Source of the DNA: Pachyseris speciosa
Lineage: Eukaryota > Cnidaria > Anthozoa > Scleractinia > Pachyseridae
DNA: 64,000 nt
Assembly: GCA_016490735.1 (NCBI GenBank)
Contig: JAEMWC010000037.1
Coordinates: 497,501 to 561,500 of the forward strand
Direction: 5' to 3'
Shown here: one piece after another, positions 22,040 to 33,324 of the stretch
Numbering within the stretch: the stretch's first letter is position 1
How the letters are laid out: each line of letters starts with the position of its first letter
Position numbers and translations under genes: made by a program
The notes under the pieces: model-generated
Told to the model about the DNA's origin: nothing
The model's input: only the letters and a program-made list of their open reading frames with translations
Databases searched by the model: none

Positions 22040-23714
22040 GTTGAAAACACTGACCCCCGCTCCGTGGACTACCTACTGACCCCCACTCCGTGGACTACAC
22101 CACGGAGTACTCCACGGACTACCCTATGGACTACTCCGCGGACTACCCCTATTATGGTAAAGCAAAAATTACTTTTTGGCTGAAAAAAAGATACAAGATT
22201 AAAGAGACGTACTTGCGTAAGTCGCCATCTTGGTTACCGCCACTTTACTTGGCGGGTTTACCTAAAGATGGAATCGTGAATCGGAATCCGGAATCCATAA
22301 TCTGGAATCTAGGAAATGAGATAGAGCTCAGATTGAGGACAATATTTGAAACCAAATGTTTCTGCAAATGATCGAACTCTACTACCATCACTGTGTTACG
22401 CCTATATCCTAAGTTGACATCAAAATGCTCCTGTTTTGTATATACCGTAGGTAACTCGGCTAGCGCCATCTCATATGAAACACGTAATTCAGCTACTAGG
22501 CAAGTTGTTTGGCTATACAATAATGTAAATAAAAGTAAGATGTTTTAAATTTTTACTTTTCATTTTCTCTGTAACATTCGCAAGTTGATTGCCTTGTGAT
22601 CAAAGATCCTCGTACTTCGAACAAGCTAGGAGCGAGAGATGTATTCGAGTTGTAGCGTTTTGATCGAATTTGATCGTAAGTTACATAACCCGCCTCGATT
22701 AGCTTTGCTACATGCGGGTTGTGTATTTCTCTAAATAGTAATCGTTAAATTATTGACATAAAGGGATGATGATGAAAGGCCCAAAGCTTCATGGGGAGAT
22801 TTATCTTGGACATCGAGTACCACCGTAACGGTCGTCCACAAGTTCAGTGCCGGTAAATGATAAAAAAAAAACCAACATTTGATTTAATTGATTAGATTTG
22901 AGATTTGTAATTAGTAGGCGAAGAGCCACCTTGTGGAAGTAGTACTAATAAATCGTTTATTATTATTATATTATTATTATTAAAAGGTGCTCGAAATTTT
23001 GTTAAAAGTTGCTCGAAAATTGGTTGACGTTTTCAAAAAGTTGCTCGTTTTACAAAAAGGTTGCTCGTTATTGAAACAAGTAAGAATACTCAGTTTCGCT
23101 TTTTAAGGTAAATTTATTCGTTTCTGCTTATATACGAATGACAGGTTGTCAACTATTCAACCAACTACTTTTAGCGGCACAAAATGTGCAACCGAATGCA
23201 TGATTTTTAGCATTCGCCACTGTATTCAGTATCAACAGTATGTTTGATAACTGATGGTCATATTCGGAACATGGAAACTATAATTTCTTAAAAAAACATC
23301 ATGAGCACAAAGAATTGAAATAGCACTAAAATAAATAATGCATGAAATTAATAAGAGGAATTATAGAACCGAAGACGAAGATAGATGTCTTACAGGAGGA
23401 GGTAGGTGACAGGAGTGGAGTCTTAGTCTGGGACTTGGTTCCAGTTGAGTCCAGATTCCGGATTCCGGAGTCCGAATTCAGGATTCCAGCTTTTAGGTAA
23501 ACCCGCCAATTAAAATGGCGGTAACCAAGATTGGCGACTGTCCCAAGTACGTCTTTTGTATCTTTTTTTCAGCCAAAAAGTAATTTTTGCTTTACCATAA
23601 GAGGGGTAGTCCGCGGGGTAGTCCGTAGGGTAGTCCGTGGAGTACTCCGTGGGGTAGTCCACGGACTGGGGGTCAGTGGGTAGTCCACGGAGCGGGGGTC
23701 AGTGTTTTCAAATC
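22040..23714. mobile_element. Inverted-repeat element between CTH and PIGQ (copy B)
   Basis: The arms 22040-22305 and 23455-23714 are inverted copies: GTTGAAAACACTGACCCCCG, CTCCGTGGACTACC, GTAAAGCAAAAATTACTTTT and GGCGGGTTTACCTAAA all recur reversed at the other end. The inner part, bounded by GGGTTTACCTAAA at 22254-23504, shares interior sequence with copy A in opposite orientation (for example AAGTCCCAGACTAAGAC and CCTCCTCCTGTAAGACATCT). The outer 200 bp per side, rich in CCGTGGACTAC repeats, are absent from copy A. A LINE-like 3' sequence (CCCGCCTCGATTAGCTTTGC, 22690) and (TTA)n lie inside. No transposase seen. Confidence 0.75.
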
Positions 23715-23765
23715 TCCCCCCAAACCCTCCTCTAGTTACCAGTTCGCTATGATGAACACTCCAAG

Positions 23766-25107
23766 ATGGCCGCTTACATACCTGCGAAGAAGATGAAACT
23801 CTTTTTTCCCCGCCATTGCCTAAAGTATAACAGTGGTTTCATCCTTGGGTGGCAGAAAGAACAGGAAAACATATTTGTTGCCGTTACAGTTATCTGTTCA
23901 TTAATGAGCTCGAATAACTTGTCCACTTTTTGGGAGAGATTTCCTGAACCGCCACGAGAGAATGATTCGGTTTCCTTGTCTGTTCTTGGCATCTGGATCA
24001 ACGAAAATGACGAACAGTCTGTTTCGGAATTGTTCGCTTCAGCGCAAGCGTTGGTAACTTCATTAACCGAAGAGATGATGATTTTACGTCTAGCAAGAAA
24101 CACGCATGTACCACACGTATACTTGTTTGGTGATAAGTTCAGGGTCAATGGCTGTGTGATGGTTTTATACAGACAGCCGTCAGGAAACTCTTTTCTGACA
24201 ACTGAAGTACCAAGTGTTAGTAACAGCGATTTCTGGAGACAACTGCAGTGTCACGAACAAATACCCTCTACAGAACTGTCTGAAGTCCTTATCCTTACAA
24301 ACAGATCACGCAATGATGAGGTTAGAATCTTAGCAATGGTGGAAGCCAGAGATCATTTACCATCATCCAACAATATTGGTTTCTTCATCAGCTTAGTTTT
24401 GAAAGCTTTAAGGAAAGCTTGTGGTCTGTTCTCTCAAAGAAGTACTATTAACCTCACTGTCTGGTCAGAAATTGTGAAGTTCTTGTCAAGCTTATCTGCT
24501 GTCATTTTACAGTGTTGTGCACGTTTTAACCAAGTTAAGGCATTGTGCATGTGTGTGAAGGGTGAAAAAGGTTCAGATCTGTCTGAATCAAAAAGTTCAT
24601 CTGGGATAACTAACAGTACCAATGAGAAGCTTAGTGTTTTTCCATTAGTATGGTTTGGAAGTTTAGTCACTGCAATGTCAGTTGACATTGTCTTTGGAAC
24701 TGCAATTGTTGTATGGCTCTTTGCAAATGGTTATGACATGTGTGCTACTGACTTCGTGATGGAAAAGACTGACGCTGTGGTGGAATTTTTGAGTGCATTG
24801 CTGGATTGGTTAAAAGGTGCCCCAGCAGGCTTGAAACTCAACAAACAACTCGCCGAATACCTCAGCACATTTTTTCTGTATCACATTTATTTGTGGCAGA
24901 TTTACCTCAGTTGCATTGAGCCTTATCTCCAGATCATTACCAGTCTGATCATCATGTCTGGTTGCTTTGGAGTGACATTCCTGTTATCTTTGGTTTCTGA
25001 AGTATTGTCTGTTGTCACACTACATATTTACTGCTTTTATGTGTATGCTGCAAGGCTGTACAATTTCCAGCTCAAGAAGTTAATCACACTATTCAGGCTA
25101 TTCACAG
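23766..25107 (+). CDS. PIGQ: PIGQ exon 1
   Basis: This exon encodes residues 1-447 plus one base, ending ...TTCACAG|GTAGGA. It carries the whole variable N-terminal region and most of the conserved membrane core (TFFLYHIYLWQIYL, LHIYCFYVYAARLY). The open frame read past the donor adds nine codons that are not homologous to the family, which supports the splice. Confidence 0.93.
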
Positions 25108-26480
25108 GTAGGAGAAATTATAGATCGTACATGTAGATACATGTTGAATGACGTTTCAACCTTAATCAACCACGGCTTGGGTTGTTGGGAAAAATCAAAG
25201 GTCAAGATGTACATATGGATAATGATTACCGGTATGTATTCATCAGATTGAAGCCAAGAAAAGAAAACTACATTCTGTATGAAATTAGTACTCAAATAGA
25301 TTCTGTTTCAATCTGTTTCAATTTGTTTCTGTTTATTGATATTCAGTTAAGAGTTACAAAATAAATAAAAAATTATTCATAAACACACATATCAACTTCC
25401 TCTGCTTGCACATAGCTTAGCTAATCGAGGCGGGCAGAGGAAAACAAACATAAGGTGATTCAATAGGAAGAGATTAAGAAAAGGAAAGAAAAAGAAAGGA
25501 GTCAGAAGATAAATCTATATAATCGATACAAAAAGATGAACTAGAATTATTACAATTCAACTTTACAAAATTACAAGCTTATATTAGATTTCATGACATC
25601 TTGCTTAATTTATTAACTAAAGTAGGTGTGTCAACATAAGTATCCTCTGATTCCAAAATATGTAAAAGGAGCTGATGTAGGGAAACCATAAATTTGTGCT
25701 TAGGGAGTACTCGGATACTTTTAGGAACTGTTCCCAATTCTTGCACCAAATCTGGAAAAAGAGTGTTTTAACTGATTTGTCCTGGAATATTTAATGTTAA
25801 GACTACCAATCTCAGAAAATCTAGTATTATAGCTATGTACTTGTGTAGGATGAAGAAATAAGTTAGAAATGTTTGCTGGCAAAATATTGTTACAAACATC
25901 ATGCATAATAGCGCAAACTGATTTGCAGTATTGAAAGTTCAGCGGGAGGATATTATATTGGTTGAATAGCGGGGTCGTATGAGATCTGTATGGAGCAAAA
26001 TGGATTAAATGCTCGTTTTTGCAAGATTAGTAGTTTGTCCAAATTTGTTTGAGCAGCTTGGCCCCACACAGCAATACCATAAGTTACGTAGGGCTGAATC
26101 AAAGATTGATATATGGTTAGTTAAGTATCAGTGGGAACAAAGTGTCCCAATCTAGAAAGAATTCCAAGAGATTTGCTGATTTTTGAGGAGATAAATGATA
26201 TATGATGCTTCCAAGTGAGGTTTGAGTCAATGAGAATACCAAGGAACACTGTGACACAAGTAGCCTGCTGTGCAGTTAGACTTGCCACTCAAAACCTAGG
26301 TGAAAACCTAGACTGTCTGTGGCACAGCCTATGACACAAGTTAAGAGTAGCCTAAATCCTTGTACATAATTTTGACCCAATATTACAATAAGTTTGGCTT
26401 TTGAGAGAGGATGCTTTGGGGAATTTTCCTTAACTGTACATTTGAATGTCCATGTTTTAACCCTTTACTCCCTAAGAGTG

Positions 26481-26522
<42 letters not shown>

Positions 26523-28523
26523 ATCAAAGGGAGACCCCTAAGGGGTTAAAGGGTTAAAGAAAGAACTGTTTTACAAGACTGAAATATTTGTCTCTTATTT
26601 TGTTCTGAAACCATGGACTGTATTTCCAACTATTTTTAGCCAATCCTCACAAATGTCAGGGGCACCCAACGAGCCAAATTAACCAAAAGCTGACACAAAT
26701 GTCAGGGGCACCCAACGAGCCAAATTAACCAAAAGCTGTAGAAAGGCATTTCAGTAAATACATTATGGTGTTTTGAAGTCTGATTAAATTGATTTTTCAT
26801 TGCCTAGAAGAATTTGATTTGTTCGGATTCCTTAGCTGAAATTTTAATCGCCAAAAAATTAATGTTAGGGAACAAAATCTTCCTTTGAGAAAATGCTAGC
26901 AGAAATGAACTCTGTACGAACTTTCTAGGGAACTATTTTCTTTCTGAAATTGCTAACTGACATTTTTGTCTGTCAAAACAGCAACTACAACCTTTCCAGA
27001 CACCTCAGGGACTTTGATGTTCTCCATTGTGAATCTTTTAGACCACGTTTCAGTTACGAAAATCTGAGTGCACACTTTAATCAACACCGAAAGCCGAAGG
27101 CAAACTACCCTCCACCAAAAAGATATCCCTGAAACTTGTCGTAGGTTGCCCCTGAAATGTAAGTTAAACAGATACTGTAATTTTCCTACCAGCAACTTTG
27201 ATTGCATTATGTGCAAACAATGATCACATCATTTTTCAAAACATTTCAGGTAGAAGATGGAATGTTGAGAAGAATGAAATTGATTCTGTGCCATTCAAGG
27301 CTGACAGGCTGTTCCTGGGCACCCTGTGTTTCACAGTTCTGTTGTTCCTGTTGCCAACCACTGCAATGTATTATGTTGTGTTTACTGTTCTTCGGCTCAT
27401 GGTGTTGCTTGTTAAAGGTGCCATCAATAAAGCTGTGGATACCATAAACAACCTTCCAGTGTTTCCATTGATTGTTTCTTTTATCAGACCAGACTTGATA
27501 CCAGGTACACCATGGTTTTTTGTTTTCTTAAATCAGAGTTCCCACTTGTTTAGGAAGGTAGGGGTCCTTGGGCGCCCCAGTTCTGTAGTGAACTGAGCAA
27601 GTGTTTGCACAGTACTTGTACATCTGTTGCATGTGGTTCCTTGTGGATTTGTATTCACTCACTTGGTCCTGTTCCAAATTCTGATGACCGTGTAAGTCGC
27701 CCTGATGCCTGTATGAGAACAAGATTTGACTCCTTCTGAGAGGTGAAATCATCCCAGTATCAAGCCAACTCAGTGCAAATGCTCATTTCACATTCCTTTT
27801 GGTTTGAACATTTCATTTCATTATGATATTCCCACTACAGTACCTGTTAAACGTAAGTTGACAGTCTCACCTCAATCCTCGCAACAATTGAGTATCGAGG
27901 ATCTTGCGAAACGCAATCCTCAGCTCGATTCTCGATGGCTGAGCCTCGATCTTTGATGCTCGAAACTCACAGGAATCAAGTATTGAGGATCTAGTCGAGA
28001 ATTGAGACTCAAAAGAGACTGTCAACTTACTTTTAACTGATACTCTACCTTACAAAATGGATTAGAATTATTTGTAACATTTTGATCTCATACCTGTATA
28101 AATGTTTTACCATCATCATGCAAACACTTCCTGATATATTCACTAAGGTAATGGTTAATCAATAGCAGGAGGTGGTACCTAACTGTTGGTTGAGGGCTGT
28201 TCTTGAAAGCTAAACTAACTAGTTATTAATTTTCTGTTGTAGGTGGTGTGAAGTTTGAGCTGCTAAATTCATGTGATTTTAATGGAGATGAGCTGATTAC
28301 ATTGCATTGTGCCATGAGAGGTGCTACTGGTCCAGTCCCATCTGTGTGCCTCGCTCTTCATAATCAGCCCATCCCTCTCACCAAACTGTTGTGCCACAAG
28401 TTTGTGGATAAGATTCCTCATCATCAAGCATGCAATCACAGCTGGCTTGTGCTGATGAACAAATTGGGAAAAGGAGAATTGATTTATCCATGGGTGAAGC
28501 CAAGAAATGCAAAACAGGAGTAG
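23766..28523 (+). CDS. PIGQ: PIG-Q, subunit of GPI N-acetylglucosaminyltransferase (three exons, complete)
   Basis: Multi-pass ER membrane protein (Gpi1 family) that stabilises the GPI-GnT complex making GlcNAc-PI, the first step of GPI-anchor synthesis. Exons at 23766-25107, 27250-27504 and 28243-28523 join in phase to 625 residues. The N-terminal 300 residues are divergent and hydrophilic with short hydrophobic patches. The conserved Gpi1 core begins near residue 350: GAPAGLKLNKQL, FFLYHIYLW, HIYCFYVYAARLY, then RRWNV, DRLFLGTLCFTVLLFLLPTT, and the terminal LGKGELIYPW. Hydrophobic segments lie near 300-320, 385-420 and 470-500. The ATG is in CCAAGATGGCC (A at -3, G at +4); a second in-frame Met at codon 10 leads straight into KLFFPRHC, which matches the vertebrate N-terminus, so either start is possible. 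It is divergent to CTH. Confidence 0.94.
25330..26250 (-). pseudogene. CR1/jockey-like LINE 3' half in PIGQ intron 1
   Basis: Translating the minus strand from 26250 gives VFLGILIDSNLTWKHHIS, then SLIQPYVTYGIAVWGQAA and LLILQKRAF. A later frame (25906-25721) gives SYNTRFSEIG and FSRFGARI. This is the thumb and C-terminus of a non-LTR reverse transcriptase. Stops (for example after VPTDT) and frame changes kill it. The 3' UTR-like part ends near 25330 with CCCGCCTCGATTAGCT, also present at 22690, followed by AT-rich sequence. Orientation is opposite to PIGQ. Confidence 0.75.
26455..26556. repeat. Short inverted-repeat (MITE-like) fragment
   Basis: TTTTAACCCTTTACTCCC at the left and GGGGTTAAAGGGTTAAAG at the right are imperfect inverted repeats enclosing about 70 bp. 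It has no coding capacity and lies in PIGQ intron 1. Confidence 0.5.
26648..26738 (+). repeat. Exact 46-bp tandem duplication
   Basis: The unit starting CACAAATGTCAGGGGCACCC and ending AACCAAAAGCTGA occurs twice, head to tail, with no difference over the 45 bases compared. It is a recent slippage or exchange event in PIGQ intron 1. Confidence 0.9.
27250..27504 (+). CDS. PIGQ: PIGQ exon 2
   Basis: The exon is 255 nt, acceptor CATTTCAG|GTAGAAG, donor CCAG|GTACAC. It encodes RRWNVEKNE, the hydrophobic stretch RLFLGTLCFTVLLFLLPTT and the following VVFTVLRLMVLLVKGAIN, all characteristic of Gpi1 proteins. Confidence 0.94.
27846..28037. mobile_element. 192-bp MITE in PIGQ intron 2
   Basis: The ends GTTAAACGTAAGTTGACAGT(CTC) and (GAG)ACTGTCAACTTACTTTTAAC pair with one mismatch over 23 bp. 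The interior repeats CTCGATNCTCGA-like words (ATCCTCGC, GAGGATC). No coding capacity. Confidence 0.8.
28243..28523 (+). CDS. PIGQ: PIGQ exon 3 and stop
   Basis: The exon is 281 nt, acceptor TTCTGTTGTAG|GTGGTG, ending at TAG 28521-28523. It starts GVKFELLN, like the vertebrate GVKFRVLE, and closes with LGKGELIYPWVKPRN, the conserved C-terminal motif. Confidence 0.94.
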
Positions 28524-29650
28524 ACTGTAGCAGCATGAGTGACTGATCTGAGGGGCTTTCGAGACTGTTTCCACAGCACTGGACCAGTTTCTCTTCAGTA
28601 TTGTTAACTATCTAAACAGGCCATAGATTTACAATGGGATCTCACTTACTGCAACCAGTTTCTCTCCAGTATTGGTTATTAATTTTTCTAAACATGCCAC
28701 AGATTTACGATGGGATCTCACTGACTGCAACATGTTTCTTGAATTATACCTGGAGAAAGGGTGTACAGTATTTTGGATTGCATCTCATATAGATTCTTGA
28801 CTATAAGTGGACATTAAAATACCATGCAAATGTGGGTAATGGTAACGAATCCAATCAAACCAACGCCTTGGCGAACGTGTCAGCCAACACGTTGGTCAAC
28901 AGCCGGCCGACTGTTGGTCAACTGTTGGCCGACAGTCAGTCATCAGTTGGTCGAATGTCAGCCAACTGTCAGCCGACGCATTGCCAATGTCACGTGTCAC
29001 GTGTTGGTTATGTGTCGGTGCCGTGTCAGTGCTGTGCTTGCTTTGACTCCTATACCGGCCAAAACCGGCCATGCAGAATCATGTCCCTTGTACCACTTGT
29101 GACATCATCAGTTTTAACGCTCGCAGACAACTTTATCATGTAACGTGTAGGGAGAAGAGATCTTTCAAGTCACACCCAAATGAGGACGATTCCGCCAAAC
29201 AGGCTGGAGAAAACACCCCCCCCCCCCAAAAAAAAAAGCAACGTTGACCGAAAATTTGAGTGAAAATTTTGTTCCACTACCCACCTGCACTTCCTTCCAT
29301 CTAATCCTATGATCCTAAAAGTTTTCCCCAAATCTTTTCCCACCGAAAGGAAGCCCAGAAAATGCCCAGCAAGAGAGAAAGAAAGTGAAGCAAGAAAAGC
29401 AAAAGAGAGGAAGCGAAAGATAGAAGGCGAGGGGGGCGGTGAAACTTCAACCCAAAAACTATCTCAAACTGAACTCTGAGTATGAGATTGTAAATAAGCT
29501 TGAAATAAACAATTTTCTTGGCATATGCCATCTTGTTTTGATCTTTTCTCTCGACCCAATCTCCACGAGTTGTCATGACCTCGACCTAATCCCCTATACT
29601 AAAAAGTATGAACACTACTGAAGCAGTAGTGAAAATAAAGCCCGAAAAAA
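28524..29650. other. Region right of PIGQ without a gene
   Basis: It starts with the PIGQ 3' UTR. At 28890-29000 there is a tandem-like cluster of GTTGGTC/GTTGGCC/GTCAGCC words (partly palindromic, as in TTGGTCAACTGTTGGCCGAC), crossed by two overlapping frames that are artefacts. A C11/A9 tract lies at 29214-29236. The rest shows nothing recognisable. Confidence 0.45.
28813..28818 (+). promoter_or_regulatory. Possible PIGQ polyadenylation signal (ATTAAA)
   Basis: An ATTAAA hexamer lies about 290 nt after the PIGQ stop, in a region with no other gene signal. The 3' UTR before it contains two approximate copies of a segment with GATTTACRATGGGATCTCAC (28629 and 28699). The hexamer is common by chance, so this is only a candidate. 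Confidence 0.3.
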
Positions 29651-29735
29651 AAAATTAGGCTTGTACGGGAGTCGAAGCCATGACCTCAGCAATGTTGGTG
29701 CAGCGCACTACCAACTGACCTAACAAGCCAACTAG
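29600..29735 (-). mobile_element. tRNA-derived SINE, copy 1 (head at 29658-29729)
   Basis: On the minus strand a 72-nt head starts GGCTTGT and ends ACAAGCC (perfect 7-bp acceptor-like pairing). It contains TCAGTTGGTAGTGC (A-box) and GGCTTCGACTCC (B-box-like), then T9 and a body ending in TTTTCACTACTGCTTCAGTA. The D and anticodon stems do not pair well, so it is a SINE rather than a working tRNA gene. Confidence 0.75.
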
Positions 29736-29904
29736 GAGTTAGTCATTTTATCGGTTCATATAATGCACCCTTGAATGATGAATGTGTGAGAGGGAATATA
29801 TTTGAACTGCAGATTAAATAATGAAGCTGTGAATGATCATTGCAGTTATGACCACTACTTAAGGAGTAGTGAAAATAAAGCCTGAAAATCCTGCGCAAGC
29901 CTGA

Positions 29905-30101
29905 ATTTGTTTCAGGCCTTATTTTCACTACTGCTTAAATAATAAAAGGAAGAAATGATCCTCGCAGTTGTGAATGCAATTTATGACATTTATGCAATTG
30001 CATAAAGAAGCCTGAAAAAAAAAATTCAGAACTTCAACAGGGTTTGGACCTGTGACCTCATGATACTGGTGTGATGCTCTACCAACTGAACTATGAGGCC
30101 A
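29905..30101 (-). mobile_element. tRNA-derived SINE, copy 2
   Basis: On the minus strand: GGCCTCATAGTTCAGTTGGT AGAGCA (A-box region), then GGTCCAAACCC (B-box) at 30050-30040, a T10 stretch and a body ending TTTAAGCAGTAGTGAAAATA. The same tail occurs in copy 1 and around 43155-43200, so this is one SINE family. The open frame across it (SSVGRASHQYHEVTGPNPVE) is a by-product. Confidence 0.8.
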
Positions 30102-30168
30102 ATGACGTTGGGAGCAGGTCAATTAAGGGTTCATATGTTCCCGTGAAAGAAATAGAGATTACCGGTAC

Positions 30169-30848
30169 TCCCGACGATATCAATCAATGAAAGTCAATCA
30201 ATGAATGCAGTCAATATAATCAATAATAATCAATAATAATCCATTGATTATTATTGATTGGTTCAATCGATAAAAATTGATACTCACCAAATCGTCTTAA
30301 TTGCTATTGATTATTATTGATTTTTATAGATAATAACTGATTATGCAACTTTATGGCACGTGGTAGCGTGGACATGCATCATAAATCACGGGCGCATTTA
30401 TGTGTCCACGGTAATTCGATTGCACTCGTTTTTCCCGTGTTTTGATAACTCCTTGCATTCCCCAGGGATTGTCACAAAACACTTGTTTCAGGACTTCACT
30501 TGTTGGTGTTTGAGATGGCGAAGCAAGTGGAACTATCTATACGCTACGTAGTTAAAGGCTCCCACGAATGTCCCTTTAAAGTGAATATTTGTAATAAAGC
30601 ATAGCAAACAAAGTTCAGTGAAGGGTTTGTTAATTCATATGGTGCGTTTTATTGAAAATAAATAACACCTTTCATAATCAATAAAAATCAATAGTAATCA
30701 ATATTAATCAATAATAATCAATGATAATAAAAATCGATACTCACTCAACTTTTAGACATTGATTTTTATTGATTTCCAATACCAATCAATTAATTGTTAT
30801 TGATTATTATTGAGTTTATTGATTATCATTGATTGATATTGTCGGCAG
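30169..30848. mobile_element. Foldback element made of ATTGATT/AATCAAT words
   Basis: Ends CCGACGATATCAATCAATGA and (reversed) CCGACAATATCAATCAATGA pair. Each arm continues for about 170 bp of CAATAATAATCAAT / ATTGATTATTATTG, which is also self-complementary. About 310 bp of unique sequence (30350-30660) lie between the arms. No coding capacity seen. Confidence 0.65.
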
Positions 30849-31000
30849 ATTACTTCATGGTTGGTGAGCGCATGCGGTTTTTATGCACAAGTTGTGAAGA
30901 ATCCCAAATGAACGAGTGAGTGTAGCGAACGAGTGAGTGCGATTCTTCTCAACGAGTGTATAAAAATCGTACGAGCGAACCAAGCATGAAGTAATCTCTA
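30847..31000. mobile_element. About 150-bp hairpin element next to the ATTGATT element
   Basis: Left AGATTACTTCATGGTTGG ... GTGAAGAATC pairs with right GATTCTTCTCAACG ... CCAAGCATGAAGTAATCT over about 57 bp per arm with mismatches. The centre repeats AACGAGTGAGTG. Confidence 0.65.
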
Positions 31001-31319
31001 TGTGAATGATGTATGAAGTGGTGTTCATAACTGCTTTGATCATTCATATATTCATTCTTTCTCTAATCCGCAGTTCAAATATATGATTTTCATATATTCA
31101 TTTTCACATTTTCAATTATGTCGTATATTACATCTGTGCAGTTTTTATCTTCTTGCTCGGGAATGTTTATTCTTTCTCCTGCGAATACCTTTCATTCCAA
31201 TTCTTGAAGTGACGCCACCATTTAACACTGTATGCCGGGAAATTAGAATTGTTTGGCTAAAAGTCCACATAATGAAGGTAATGCTTCCAATGAATCAATT
31301 CTGTGTAAGCCCGCAATCT

Positions 31320-31540
31320 TCCGTCCAGGTCGGTATAAGCGATGCGCGAGTCGAAATCTCGGGCTTCATCGTCAGGGTACGACGCTCAGGCAACACGTCC
31401 AGAGGTACCAGGTACCGTTTTTTTTTTTTTTTTTTGATTAACATTGTCGCCCGTCCATTCTCGGCTGATGTAAGCGATGCGCGCGTCAACGCCTTTATGG
31501 TACAACGCTCAGGCAAAGTGTCGAGAGGTACAGTTACTGG
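31320..31540 (+). repeat. Degenerate tandem duplication around poly-T
   Basis: TATAAGCGATGCGCGAGTC ... GACGCTCAGGCAACACGTCC AGAGGTAC is repeated as TGTAAGCGATGCGCGCGTC ... ACGCTCAGGCAAAGTGTCG AGAGGTAC, with an 18-nt T tract (about 31419-31436) between. A 179-codon frame covers both but matches nothing I know. Confidence 0.55.
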
Positions 31541-31829
31541 AAAAAACGTTTTTTCATCTTTCATCCATAGAGTCTACCCTTGGAAGCTTAAGGACTGCGT
31601 TTGGTTTGCGTATAATTGTTGATTGAGTTATTCAGTTTTATTTGCCCTTAGTTTCATAAGTTATTCCTTAGTTTCATAAGTTATTCAGTAACTTCTTTAC
31701 AAGAAAGCCGTATTGAAATGAGAGCAAATAATATTACATACAGTGCTTAAAAAGAGTTCAACTTAACACAGATTTAGTAACTTTATTGCATAGTAATCAG
31801 TAATCCCTAGATATCAACAATTCCTTTGC

Positions 31830-32081
31830 CTATAGGCAGCATCCTCTTTTTAAAGGTAGCTTTTGATTCAAAAGTCTAGGATCTTGTATATCTTTACCCT
31901 CATCAAGCCAGATGGGTAGATTGGTTGTTATCATGTTTTTATAATCTTCATTCACCAGTAACGTAGTGTTTAGTTTCCAGAAGCCAACACCAACTCCACA
32001 GGAGTTAATTTCCTCAAGCTCTACAAATATAGCGGAGTGGTCCGTTTCAATCGAAAGTACAATATCGACCCTTGTAACCAA
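31830..32081 (-). pseudogene. LINE endonuclease C-terminal fragment
   Basis: The frame encodes TDHSAIFVELEEI and GVGFWKLNTTLLVNEDYKN. The Asp-His of (S/T)DH is the terminal catalytic pair of apurinic-like (EEP) endonucleases of L1/Tx1-type LINEs, and G.GFWK.N..LL.ded Y is the usual linker that follows. Only this piece survives. Confidence 0.7.
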
Positions 32082-33324
32082 ATCGTGTAATTTGTCCGAT
32101 ATTAATCAGTAATCTTATTCGTAAGATACAAATGGTGAACAACGCCGCCAATTAAAACGTCGCCTTGTTGGATTTCTCAGAACCAGTGAAAGTTTCCGGT
32201 AATTCTTGTTTTCAAATAGAAACTGGTTTTTGGTCGCTAAGTTACGGCCAGTTTTCTAATTTTACGTTTAATTTCACCCAAAATTAACATGACCTAAAAT
32301 GGGAAAACAAAATGAACAAGCTAAAGAGGTCTAAAAAATGGCTAAAGCGTGGCCCGCGCAAAAAGTGAGAAAAAAATTTCCATACAGATACCAAGGTCTG
32401 GCCTTAACGTTTGCTGTAAATGTAGAATTTTGATGTAGGGGCAATCTTTTCGATTAAAATGTTGACCACAAAAAACTGTAATTTTTGGTGTTGGGTTTTG
32501 GTCAAAAGACTGGCAGCTAGGGCTTTGTTGCCAAACGAACGGTGTTATGTTTCGAAATTCGGGTATTGCAGCCGGTTCTTTCAGCTGTGATAATTGCTAA
32601 AAACATTAGTTGGTGCTATTCATACATTATTATGACGTTCTGAGAAAATTTCGACAAGAAATAAAAAATAAATGCAAAAGTAACATTGTCAATGCTACTG
32701 TCCTGTGTAAATGAATACAATGAAAACACGCGTAACAACCTGATAACTTACCACTTTCCACGGCGAAAGTGAGTTTGACAGAAACTCCTACCCAAATTGA
32801 CTTTTCCCTCGTTTGGCGGGAGCCTGAGTTTTTCTTGCTGTCGACAAGTTCAAATCGAACTGAATTTGCTACCTTTTTGCCGATCTTTCTACCAACAAAT
32901 TAAACTTAAGATTTGGTGCCTTATAAGTCAAGGCTTTCTGCTAACAAATTGAAATGGAAACTGGTTGCCTTTTTTAAAACACCGTTGCAATTATTTTATC
33001 GCGTGCACCGCGCGTGTGGGAACACAGACTTTATCACCTGATACGCCCACGCCCACGCCCACGCCCACGTCGCTGCCTTGATTCATATAAAATGAAACGG
33101 ACTTCCTAAAAGCAAACGCAGAGGGAGGCCATCAGAAAAAGAGGACTGAACTGCACTTAAGCAACAGCCAGGCCATTAAATCGTTGAGACGGGTCAATCC
33201 AACTAATCATGCTCTACTCCCGGGTGATACTTCACCCAAGCTCGGGTGCAGGGGTGCCACTGGGGTTTGAAAACCTGACATTTTTTGGGACAAAAATAAC
33301 CTTGAATACCTACCTGTGTAGGGA
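32082..33324. other. Segment left of the satellite, no gene seen
   Basis: It contains an exact (CGCCCA)n tract, GCCCACGCCCACGCCCACG, at about 33048-33070. The rest is AT-rich and has no long frame. The last 100 bases lead into the first satellite monomer without a recognisable junction. Confidence 0.4.

Noticed and set aside
29658..29729. Functional tRNA gene on the minus strand
   Set aside because: The acceptor stem pairs but the D and anticodon stems do not, and it is followed by a SINE body and tail.
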